From assembly GCA_041476545.1 (NCBI GenBank), contig JBGOTP010000324.1:1-5777 (forward strand): 5,777 nt of DNA, written 5' to 3'. The number at the start of each line of letters is the position of its first letter. Positions within the stretch are counted from its first letter, which is position 1. Source of the stretch: JBGOTP01 sp041476545. Lineage in GTDB: Bacteria > Acidobacteriota > Vicinamibacteria > Vicinamibacterales > CAVVIG01. Made by a program: the position numbers and the translations under genes. This document shows, one piece after another, positions 1-4,838 of the stretch. The notes beneath the pieces are model-generated. The model did not search any database, had not been told where the DNA came from, and saw only the letters and a list, made by a program, of their open reading frames with translations.

Positions 1-1
1 C

Positions 2-2326
2 GACGACGAGGTGATGGCGAAGGCCGTGCTGGCGATCAGCACGACGACGCCGGCGCGCGGCGCGGGCAGGAACAGGATTGTCTACCGCGATCTCGACGTC
101 GAGGAGCTCGGCGCGGTCTACGAGCACGTTCTCGAATACGAGCCGGCGTCACGCGACGGCGCGCCGCCGCTGAACCACACGCGCGATCTCCGCAAGGCGA
201 CCGGTACGTTCTACACGCCGCGATCGCTGACGGCGTATCTGGTCCGCGAGACGCTTGCACCGCTCGTCGCCAACCGCGCGGCGGAAGAAATCCTGGCGCT
301 CCGCGTCCTCGATCCGGCGATGGGCAGCGGCGCCTTCCTCGTCGCTGCCTGCGCGCACCTTGCCGACGCGGCGGAAGAGGCGCTGATTCGCGACGGCCAA
401 TGGCATCGATCCGATGTCACCGCGGCCGATCGCGTGATGCTCCGTCGCGAGGTCGCACAACGATGTCTCTTCGGCGTCGACCTCAATCCAACCGCGGTGC
501 AGGTCGCGCGGCTGTCGCTGTGGCTGACCACCCTTGCGGCGGACAGACCCCTCACGTTTCTCGACCACCGGCTCGTTGCCGGCAACAGCCTGGTCGGCGC
601 GACTCCCGACGATGTGAGGCGTCAACCCGGCGGCGGACGGTCGCGCGGCAGACGCTCACAGCCGTCTCCGCTGTTTGACTCTGCCGAGCTCGCGCCCGCG
701 CTGCAACACGCGGTGCACGCGCGCCTGCAGATCGCCAATCAAGCGGACGAATCCGCGGCGATCGTGCGCACGAAGGAGGATACGCTCGCGGCGCTCCAGT
801 CATCTGACGGACCGCTCGGGCGGTGGGCACGCGTCTTCGACTTGTGGTGCTCAGGCTGGTTTTGGCCGAACGGATCGCCTCCTGATCGAGGGACGTTCGC
901 AGAACTCGTCGATCTTCTCCTGCATCGGCGCTCGGCGCTGGCCGCTCGCACCGCAGCTCCGCTTCTCGAGCGGGCGGAGACAACCGCAGCGCAGCATCGA
1001 TTTCTCCACTGGCCATTCACGTTTCCTGAAGTGTTCAGCGACGATCACGGCGACCCCCTCGCAGACGCGGGGTTTGACGCCATCATCGGAAATCCGCCGT
1101 GGGACATGGTCCGAGGCGACAGCGGCGATTCCACGACGCGTCGCACTCGACGAGACGAGGCCAGGAGCCTGGCGGACTTCGTGCGCGAGTCCGGCATCTA
1201 CCGCATCGACACTCGCGCGCACGTCAATCGGTATCAGCTCTTCGTCGAGCGCGCCCTCCAGCTAGCGAGACACGGCGGAAGAATCGGTTTCGTGCTGCCG
1301 GGCGGGGCGATAACCGACGGCGGATCGGCGCCGCTTCGCGTCCACCTGTTCGATCACGCCCGCCTCGACAGCGTCGTCGGGCTCGACAACCGTCACGGCA
1401 TCTTCCCCATTCACCGGAGCGTGCGCTTCGTGCTGCTGACGTGCACGACGGGGCAGGCGACCGAGGCCGTACGCTGTTGCTTTGGAATCAGCCATCCGGA
1501 GGAGCTCGATAACCCCGCTGCGTCCGATCGGCGCGCCACTATCACGCTGACGCGCGCTTTTCTCTCGCGTCTGTCCGGAGACGACGACCTTGCGATTCCC
1601 GAGATCCAGACCCACGCCGACGTGCGGATTCTCGAGCAGATCAGCGCGCGCTATCCCGCGTTGAGTTCGCCCGACGGCTGGAACGTTGCGTTTGGCCGGG
1701 AGTTGAACGCGACCGACGATCGCGGCTCGTTTGTGCCGTTCATGGAAGACGGCCCCGGACGCCCGGTGCTCGAAGGCAAGCAGATCGAGCCGTTCAGGAC
1801 CTCACTGGAGGGATGCCGCTCTCAGCTCGCGGACGGCGCGCGCGTGAAAGTCCCGCGACGGCCGCGCCTGGCGTACCGCGACATCGCGAGCGCGACCAAC
1901 CGGCTGACGCTCATCGCGGCCATTGTCCCGGCGGACGCGGTGACGACACATACGTTGTTCTGCCTGAAGACGCCGCTACCGCTCGATGCGCAGCACGTGC
2001 TCTGCGCGATGCTTAACAGCTTCGTCGCGAATTATCTCGTGCGGTTCCGGGTCAACACCCACGTCACCGTGTCGCTCGTGTCGAGGCTACCTGTTCCGTT
2101 GCTCGATCCGGACGGCCGTGCCTTCGAGCGCCTTTCGTCGCTCGCGAGAACACTCATGCACTCGCCAACGGCCGCGGAGCAACAACCGGAGTACGTAGAG
2201 CTTCAAGCAACAGTCGCGCGACTCTACGGATTGTCAAAGGCCGATCTGACGCATGTTCTGACGACATTTCCGCTCATTCCTGAAGAAGTCAAACGCCGCA
2301 CACTCGCAATCTTCTCTGAATCATAG
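2..2326 (+). CDS. Eco57I-class adenine-specific DNA methyltransferase with TaqI-like specificity region, 5' partial
   Basis: This enzyme would transfer a methyl group from S-adenosylmethionine to the N6 of adenine in a specific DNA site. The frame is open to the left edge, so the N-terminus is missing; GTG at 11 and ATG at 14 are only the first visible start-like codons. Counting from position 11, residues 64-71 (TGTFYTPR) precede the SAM-binding motif DPAMGSG (101-107). GVDLNP lies at 155-160, LVAGNSLVG at 188-196 and the catalytic NPPW at 361-364. The stretch GRIGFVLPGG (424-433) follows. The C-terminal part has EGKQIEPF (589-596), PRLAYRDIASATNR (619-632) and LNSFVANYLVRF (669-680), which resemble the target-recognition part of type IIG and TaqI-like methylases. 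It ends at TAG 2324-2326. Whether a nuclease domain precedes it cannot be seen, so type IIG enzyme, BREX- or DISARM-type methylase and solitary methylase all remain possible. No partner gene follows it. Confidence 0.93.
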   Translation, partial: DDEVMAKAVLAISTTTPARGAGRNRIVYRDLDVEELGAVYEHVLEYEPASRDGAPPLNHTRDLRKATGTFYTPRSLTAYLVRETLAPLVANRAAEEILALRVLDPAMGSGAFLVAACAHLADAAEEALIRDGQWHRSDVTAADRVMLRREVAQRCLFGVDLNPTAVQVARLSLWLTTLAADRPLTFLDHRLVAGNSLVGATPDDVRRQPGGGRSRGRRSQPSPLFDSAELAPALQHAVHARLQIANQADESAAIVRTKEDTLAALQSSDGPLGRWARVFDLWCSGWFWPNGSPPDRGTFAELVDLLLHRRSALAARTAAPLLERAETTAAQHRFLHWPFTFPEVFSDDHGDPLADAGFDAIIGNPPWDMVRGDSGDSTTRRTRRDEARSLADFVRESGIYRIDTRAHVNRYQLFVERALQLARHGGRIGFVLPGGAITDGGSAPLRVHLFDHARLDSVVGLDNRHGIFPIHRSVRFVLLTCTTGQATEAVRCCFGISHPEELDNPAASDRRATITLTRAFLSRLSGDDDLAIPEIQTHADVRILEQISARYPALSSPDGWNVAFGRELNATDDRGSFVPFMEDGPGRPVLEGKQIEPFRTSLEGCRSQLADGARVKVPRRPRLAYRDIASATNRLTLIAAIVPADAVTTHTLFCLKTPLPLDAQHVLCAMLNSFVANYLVRFRVNTHVTVSLVSRLPVPLLDPDGRAFERLSSLARTLMHSPTAAEQQPEYVELQATVARLYGLSKADLTHVLTTFPLIPEEVKRRTLAIFSES

Positions 2327-2327
2327 C

Positions 2328-2343
2328 CACCGAGGCACCGAGG
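2328..2343. repeat. Two tandem copies of CACCGAGG
   Basis: The octamer CACCGAGG occurs twice head to tail, beginning two bases after the methyltransferase stop codon. It is too short to assign a role. It may be the tail of a dispersed intergenic repeat that also includes the hairpin just downstream. Confidence 0.5.
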
Positions 2344-2366
2344 TACGCCATGTACGAACACGGTAG

Positions 2367-2388
2367 AGGCGGACCTTCAGGTCCGCCT
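2367..2388 (+). terminator. Perfect 9-bp hairpin, possible terminator of the methyltransferase gene
   Basis: AGGCGGACC and GGTCCGCCT form a perfect 9-bp GC-rich stem with the loop TTCA, 41 bases after the methyltransferase stop. Only two T residues follow, so this is not a textbook intrinsic terminator. The position after a gene end suits a transcript end or RNA-stabilising hairpin. It may equally be one copy of a genome-wide palindromic repeat. Confidence 0.5.
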
Positions 2389-2400
2389 TGTCAGCCTGCG

Positions 2401-2503
2401 CTGGACGGCAGCTCGCTCCGCAATCCTCTGAAGCTCCTCGCGTTTTTCCCCTGACGATCTTCGGCACGCCTCGAACGCTTTGCGGCCGCGAGCTGCCGTC
2501 CAT
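2401..2503 (-). repeat. Palindromic repeat element, copy 1 (short form)
   Basis: A perfect 15-base inverted repeat, TGGACGGCAGCTCGC at 2402-2416 and its complement at 2488-2502, bounds an interior of about 70 bases. Read on the minus strand, the element closely matches the left part of the element at 4611-4821. A 24-base block (2461-2484 against 4632-4655) and a 19-base block (2428-2446 against 4670-4688) are identical. No gene fits inside. This is a short non-coding palindromic repeat, MITE-like or REP-like in form. Whether it moves cannot be told from one window. Confidence 0.75.
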
Positions 2504-2594
2504 CGCAGAGGTACCGAGCGGGCGGGTTCGACTGCGTGGTGGAGCACGTCAGGCGTAGACGTAGTCCAGCGGACACTCCCAGTCGCAAGCGTTA

Positions 2595-2628
2595 TTATCG
2601 AGTTCTGCCTACCCATGGCTGGGTCCGG
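2595..2628 (+). repeat. Diverged direct repeat, copy 1
   Basis: TTATCGAGTTC, then a G-rich C-rich middle with GCCTAC, then GGGTCCGG. The same succession recurs at 2728-2764, 133 bases downstream, with small differences in the middle. In copy 1 the repeat is preceded by GCGTTAT, which could be a degenerate integron-type core, but that is only a suggestion. Confidence 0.5.
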
Positions 2629-2675
2629 CGCGCGTTCACCCAGAAGTGCCGAAGTGGCTGATGCTTCCCGGAACA

Positions 2676-2704
2676 TTGAACACATTCCGCCATGGCAATA
2701 CACT
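2676..2704 (+). promoter_or_regulatory. Possible sigma70-type promoter for the zinc-ribbon gene and following cassettes
   Basis: TTGAAC (2676-2681) and TACACT (2699-2704) each match the housekeeping hexamers at four of six bases and are separated by the ideal 17 bases. A start near 2711 would give a leader of about 90 bases before the zinc-ribbon ATG, containing direct-repeat copy 2. A match of this quality occurs by chance fairly often, so the call is tentative. Confidence 0.3.
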
Positions 2705-2727
2705 GCGAGCGCCGCTGGCGTATTCGG

Positions 2728-2764
2728 TTATCGAGTTCGGCCTACTACTAGGCTGCGGGTCCGG
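2728..2764 (+). repeat. Diverged direct repeat, copy 2
   Basis: This is the second copy of the 2595-2628 sequence, sharing TTATCGAGTTC at the left, GCCTAC in the middle and GGGTCCGG at the right. It lies in the putative leader of the zinc-ribbon gene. The copy contains GCCTA (2740-2744) and TAGGC (2749-2753), able to form a 5-bp hairpin. Confidence 0.5.
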
Positions 2765-2803
2765 TCCGGTTCGGATGGATTCAAGTACCAATGAGAGGTG
2801 CCT

Positions 2804-2956
2804 ATGGCGAAGACCGACACTCCGAAATGTAAGACGTGCGGATCGGCGATGACGTGGAAGACATTCAGGCGCGAGGGATTCGTGCCGGAGGACCAGTGGG
2901 TCTGTCCCAAATGTGGTTCTCAAGGGATCAAAAAGACACCAGCCAAGCGGCGATAG
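2804..2956 (+). CDS. Small zinc-ribbon protein, 50 residues
   Basis: This short gene encodes a basic 50-residue protein with two CxxC knuckles: C9-x2-C12 (CKTC) and C34-x2-C37 (CPKC). The 21-residue linker includes TWKTFRREGF. Two CxxC pairs at this distance are the signature of a zinc ribbon, which would bind one zinc ion; the lysine- and arginine-rich ends (KKTPAKRR at the C-terminus) would suit contact with nucleic acid or an acidic partner. I do not recognise a named family, so any role is inference. ATG 2804 is preceded by GAGG at a 5-base gap, a good ribosome binding site, and the frame ends at TAG 2954-2956. An attC-like palindrome begins about seven bases after the stop, so the gene may be an integron cassette. 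It is unrelated to its neighbours. Confidence 0.75.
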   Translation: MAKTDTPKCKTCGSAMTWKTFRREGFVPEDQWVCPKCGSQGIKKTPAKRR

Positions 2957-2962
2957 TTCAAG

Positions 2963-3012
2963 ATGTCAGCCGACTCCTGGGACCAATCGAGCGCCGCGGG
3001 TGATGCCTAGCC
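2963..3012 (+). repeat. Degenerate attC-like sequence after the zinc-ribbon gene
   Basis: The blocks CAGCCGAC (2967-2974), GCGCCGCGG (2991-2999), TGATGC (3001-3006) and TAGCC (3008-3012) appear in the same order as in the better site at 4430-4487. The expected GTT of the right core is absent (CCT instead), and the arms pair poorly. I take it as a decayed or divergent cassette recombination site. It starts seven bases past the stop codon, where attC sites usually sit. Confidence 0.4.
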
Positions 3013-3029
3013 GAGCGCTATCGGGCTAG
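3007..3029 (+). promoter_or_regulatory. 6-bp stem-loop just before the PGA hydrolase start codon
   Basis: CTAGCC (3007-3012) and GGCTAG (3024-3029) are perfect complements around an 11-base loop, and the ATG follows two bases later at 3032. There is no purine-rich ribosome binding site between the stem and the ATG. The hairpin could affect initiation, or be part of the cassette boundary. Confidence 0.4.
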
Positions 3030-3031
3030 CG

Positions 3032-3634
3032 ATGAAGAAGGACAAGTATCGTGACTTTTGCCACCTTGCGAATAACGAAGTCGAGGGCGCCGGCTACCGC
3101 ATTCGCACTCGGGGCACCGGTGGCACTCTCATTCTCGCGCCGCATGGGGGCGGGATCGAACCTGGAACATCGGAGTTGGCCGAGGCCATCGCAGCCGACG
3201 ATCACTCTCTGTACATCTTTGAGGGACTCAAGGCTTCTGGAAATGAAGACCTGCATATCACCAGCTCGAACTTCGACGAGCCCGCGTGTCAGAGGATGAT
3301 CACGCGGGCTGAACGCATAGTCACGGTTCACGGTGAGGAACGCGCCGACGCCGTTGTGTTTATCGGCGGCCTCGACGAGGGAGGCGTTGACGAAATGATC
3401 ACCGCGCTGGCCTCCGCGGGCTTCGTCGTCAAAGCACCCGACAAGGAGCATCTCAAAGGTCAGGCGCCGAAGAACGTCTGTAACAGCGGACGAAGCGGCG
3501 CGGGAGTGCAGCTAGAAATCATGGAGGGACTTAGGAGCACTTTCTTTCGAGCATTGACGCCACGCTCTGAGCGCCAGCACACGACATCGGCATTCTTGCG
3601 CTTCGTTGCTGCAGTGCGTGAAGCACTCTCCTGA
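3032..3634 (+). CDS. Poly-gamma-glutamate hydrolase family protein (PghP-like, DUF867)
   Basis: The family contains phage and Bacillus zinc enzymes that cut poly-gamma-glutamate, a capsule and biofilm polymer. The 200-residue protein covers the family from end to end: YRDFCHLANNE (6-16), APHGGGIEPGTSELAEAI (36-53), LYIFEGLK (60-67), LHITSSNFDEP (74-84), VTVHGE (97-102), VFIGGLDE (109-116) and NVCNSGRSGAGVQLEI (148-163). H38, E43 and H100 are plausible zinc ligands by analogy with the carboxypeptidase-like fold of PghP, and E162 is a plausible catalytic residue; these assignments are inferred. No signal peptide or membrane segment is visible, so the protein would be cytoplasmic unless released by lysis. 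ATG 3032 fits the family N-terminus although it lacks a clear ribosome binding site, as is common for cassette genes. The stop TGA (3632-3634) lies 11 bases before a strong attC-like palindrome. Confidence 0.88.
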   Translation: MKKDKYRDFCHLANNEVEGAGYRIRTRGTGGTLILAPHGGGIEPGTSELAEAIAADDHSLYIFEGLKASGNEDLHITSSNFDEPACQRMITRAERIVTVHGEERADAVVFIGGLDEGGVDEMITALASAGFVVKAPDKEHLKGQAPKNVCNSGRSGAGVQLEIMEGLRSTFFRALTPRSERQHTTSAFLRFVAAVREALS

Positions 3635-3644
3635 TTCAACGAGC

Positions 3645-3694
3645 GCTCTAACACGCGTTGCACCAAGCGGCCGCTGGTGAACGCGGCGTTCGGC
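3645..3694 (+). repeat. attC-like recombination site after the PGA hydrolase gene
   Basis: GCTCTAAC (3645-3652) opens the site and GTTCGGC (3688-3694) closes it. Between them AAC (3650-3652) pairs with GTT (3688-3690), CGCGTT (3654-3659) with AACGCG (3680-3685), and CACCA (3661-3665) with TGGTG (3675-3679). G3660 is an unpaired base on one strand, A3653 faces GC, and the loop is AGCGGCCGC. Outer AAC/GTT boxes, a conserved structure and unpaired bases on one arm are the known hallmarks of integron attC sites. The right core departs from GTTRRRY at one base. It sits 10 bases after a stop codon, as expected for a cassette. Confidence 0.6.
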
Positions 3695-3727
3695 CGTCTG
3701 GCCCAGCGCCATGCGATCACAGTCACC

Positions 3728-4405
3728 ATGTGCATACACATCAGCGGTGTACCCGAGAGCATGTGCACCCGTTGCACGCCCCGGCGCAACGTAGAACAGC
3801 GCGCCAGTCCGCCGCCGACCAGATCTAGTAACGAGCTTATACGATACGAGTTCGTTGACCGTGAACGCAGACTGCTGTCGCTAGCTCCTGACCTTCAGCG
3901 TGGGTGGAAGCCTCACACCAAAGTGTCGTGTTTTTTCGAATGGATCACTATTGACTCGCTGGCGGAATGTGGGCTGAAGATCTATATCGTGCTGTTCCCC
4001 AGAGCGTCTAGTGGCCATTCGACAGATTGGCCGTCCTTGCCAGAGCTAGGCGACGCCTCGTCACGCACACATCGTCGGGCTTACAGGCGTCGACCGCGAG
4101 ATTGGAGCCCAGTGGTATGGGACGTGTCTGGAGGCCTTCTGACCATTCAGGTTCCGATCGTTGGAGCGGACGCAGGACTCAACCCAGATCTGCCTTGGAA
4201 GCAGCTTAGGTCTCAGAAGCTTGAGCTGCGCCTCGTTGAGTACGATCTCCATGCGTCCCCGGCGATAGATCAGATCTGGGACTTGCGCTTCGAACTTCAG
4301 CTTCGCGTAGTTGCCGAGCCCAGACCTCCACGACATCGGGTCGAACGCGACTGGTACAGAAGGTTCTGTCCGGGCGGTTTACCGAGTCTTGGTAAGCGAG
4401 CGTGA
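3728..4405 (+). CDS. Unrecognised protein of about 225 residues, putative cassette gene
   Basis: I do not recognise a family. The frame is open from 3677 to TGA 4403-4405. GTG 3677 would fall inside the attC-like palindrome, so ATG 3728 or ATG 3761 is more likely; neither has a good ribosome binding site and the start is uncertain. The first 35 residues look poorly conserved, with MCIHISGVPE and CTRC. From about RYEFVDRERR onward it reads like a real globular protein, with WKPHTKVSCFFEWITIDSLAE, a hydrophobic strand LKIYIVLFP, GGLLTIQVPIVGAD and the alternating, strand-like segments KLELRLVEYD and LRFELQLRVVAEP. No signal peptide, transmembrane helix or catalytic motif is obvious. Many codons end in A or T, unlike the methyltransferase, suggesting foreign origin. 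An attC-like site follows within 15 bases of the stop. Confidence 0.6.
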   Translation: MCIHISGVPESMCTRCTPRRNVEQRASPPPTRSSNELIRYEFVDRERRLLSLAPDLQRGWKPHTKVSCFFEWITIDSLAECGLKIYIVLFPRASSGHSTDWPSLPELGDASSRTHRRAYRRRPRDWSPVVWDVSGGLLTIQVPIVGADAGLNPDLPWKQLRSQKLELRLVEYDLHASPAIDQIWDLRFELQLRVVAEPRPPRHRVERDWYRRFCPGGLPSLGKRA

Positions 4406-4419
4406 CCTCATGAGCCGGC

Positions 4420-4487
4420 CTGAGACGGCATGACAGCCGACGGCGCGATGGTGTCGCGCGCGCCGCGGCTGATGCGTGGCGTTAGCC
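4420..4487 (+). repeat. attC-like recombination site after the unrecognised gene
   Basis: The right half has GCGGCTGA (4465-4472) and GGCGTTAGCC (4478-4487), close to the right-hand consensus of cassette recombination sites, with core GTTAGCC (4481-4487). The arms pair as GCAT 4428-4431 with ATGC 4472-4475, CAGCC 4434-4438 with GGCTG 4467-4471, CGGC 4441-4444 with GCCG 4462-4465, and GCG 4445-4447 with CGC 4459-4461. GA 4432-4433 is unpaired and GA 4439-4440 faces a single C, so the left arm carries extra bases. The left core is degenerate (TGAGAC where RYYYAAC is expected), and only ACG 4425-4427 pairs with CGT 4480-4482. Confidence 0.6.
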
Positions 4488-4488
4488 C

Positions 4489-4614
4489 GTGATAAACGCC
4501 GCAGCGACTACCAACAAGGCCGACGTCGTGCTCGGGTTGATCCTCAGTGTGCGCAGCGCAGCCGCGGTCGGCTGCGTGCTGCAAACTGTCACCCGCTGTG
4601 AGGCCTGGCGGCGC
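4489..4614 (+). pseudogene. Possible cassette gene fragment cut by a palindromic repeat
   Basis: A frame beginning GTG ATA AAC at 4489, one base after the attC-like core, reads INAAATTNKADVVLGLIL and onward with a strong preference for G or C in the third codon position. It runs straight into the repeat element that starts at 4611 and then becomes arginine-rich and implausible. It could be the 5' end of a further cassette gene destroyed by the repeat, or chance. No ribosome binding site or family match is visible. Confidence 0.25.
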
Positions 4615-4821
4615 TGGATGGCAGCTCGATGCGCAAAGCGTTCGAGGCGTGCCGATGATCGCTGGCTGGAAAACGCGAGGAGCTTCAGGGGATCAGCGAG
4701 GTTGAGCGCCGTTCGCGAAGCGAACGCTCTTGGCGCGACCCGAGCGTCTGGCGGCCTCTGGCAGCCCCGCAGCGTTTTCCGGCGCGCCGAGCGCTTTGCG
4801 CAGCGAGCTGCCGTCCAGCGC
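4611..4821 (+). repeat. Palindromic repeat element, copy 2 (211 bp, 34-bp terminal inverted repeats)
   Basis: The ends 4611-4644 and 4788-4821 are inverted repeats of 34 bases with three mismatches; the arms contain GGCAGCTCG and TGCGCAAAGCG. The left part matches copy 1 (2401-2503) on the opposite strand, including identical blocks of 24 and 19 bases. An inner perfect hairpin, CGTTCGC-GAA-GCGAACG, lies at 4710-4726. The interior has no convincing gene. The element fills the gap between the + strand cassettes and the convergent chlorite dismutase gene, ending 18 bases before the latter's stop codon, so its fold may also limit read-through. Confidence 0.8.
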
Positions 4822-4838
4822 CGGCCGAAGGATGTGCC

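Larger units (their letters stand above)
2504..2803. other. Non-coding stretch upstream of the zinc-ribbon gene
   Basis: I see no convincing gene in these 300 bases. Open frames crossing it have unnatural, arginine- and serine-rich composition and no ribosome binding sites. It contains a pair of diverged direct repeats (2595-2628 and 2728-2764), a possible promoter (2676-2704) and a small inverted repeat GCCTA/TAGGC around 2740-2753. It may hold the boundary between the chromosomal backbone and the cassette-like region. Confidence 0.45.

Noticed and set aside
149..625. 158-codon minus-strand frame opposite the methyltransferase
   Set aside because: Antisense to conserved SAM-binding motifs; arginine-rich shadow.
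2545..2600. Short minus-strand frame ending CDWECPLDYVYA and stop, resembling the tail of a gene
   Set aside because: It is preceded by an in-frame stop only about 16 codons upstream, so it is at most a tiny remnant and cannot be supported as a gene.
2480..2794. 104-codon plus-strand frame between the repeat and the zinc-ribbon gene
   Set aside because: It begins inside the palindromic repeat, has unnatural composition and no ribosome binding site.
2646..2852. 68-codon plus-strand frame overlapping the zinc-ribbon gene
   Set aside because: It overlaps the better supported zinc-ribbon frame, which has a good ribosome binding site and two CxxC pairs.
2951..3023. CGATAG (2951-2956) and CTATCG (3018-3023) as an outer stem of the first attC-like site
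   Set aside because: The six-base match does not extend inward or outward and includes the zinc-ribbon stop codon; probably coincidental.
3728..3741. Perfect small palindrome ATGTGCATACACAT, considered as an operator
   Set aside because: The stem is only five base pairs and overlaps the candidate start codon of the unrecognised gene; palindromes this short are expected by chance.
4061..4336. 91-codon minus-strand frame (YAKLKFEAQVPDLIYRRGR) antisense to the unrecognised gene
   Set aside because: It reads fairly naturally, but it is short, lacks a ribosome binding site and opposes a longer plus-strand frame that fits the cassette layout. Kept as a possible alternative only.
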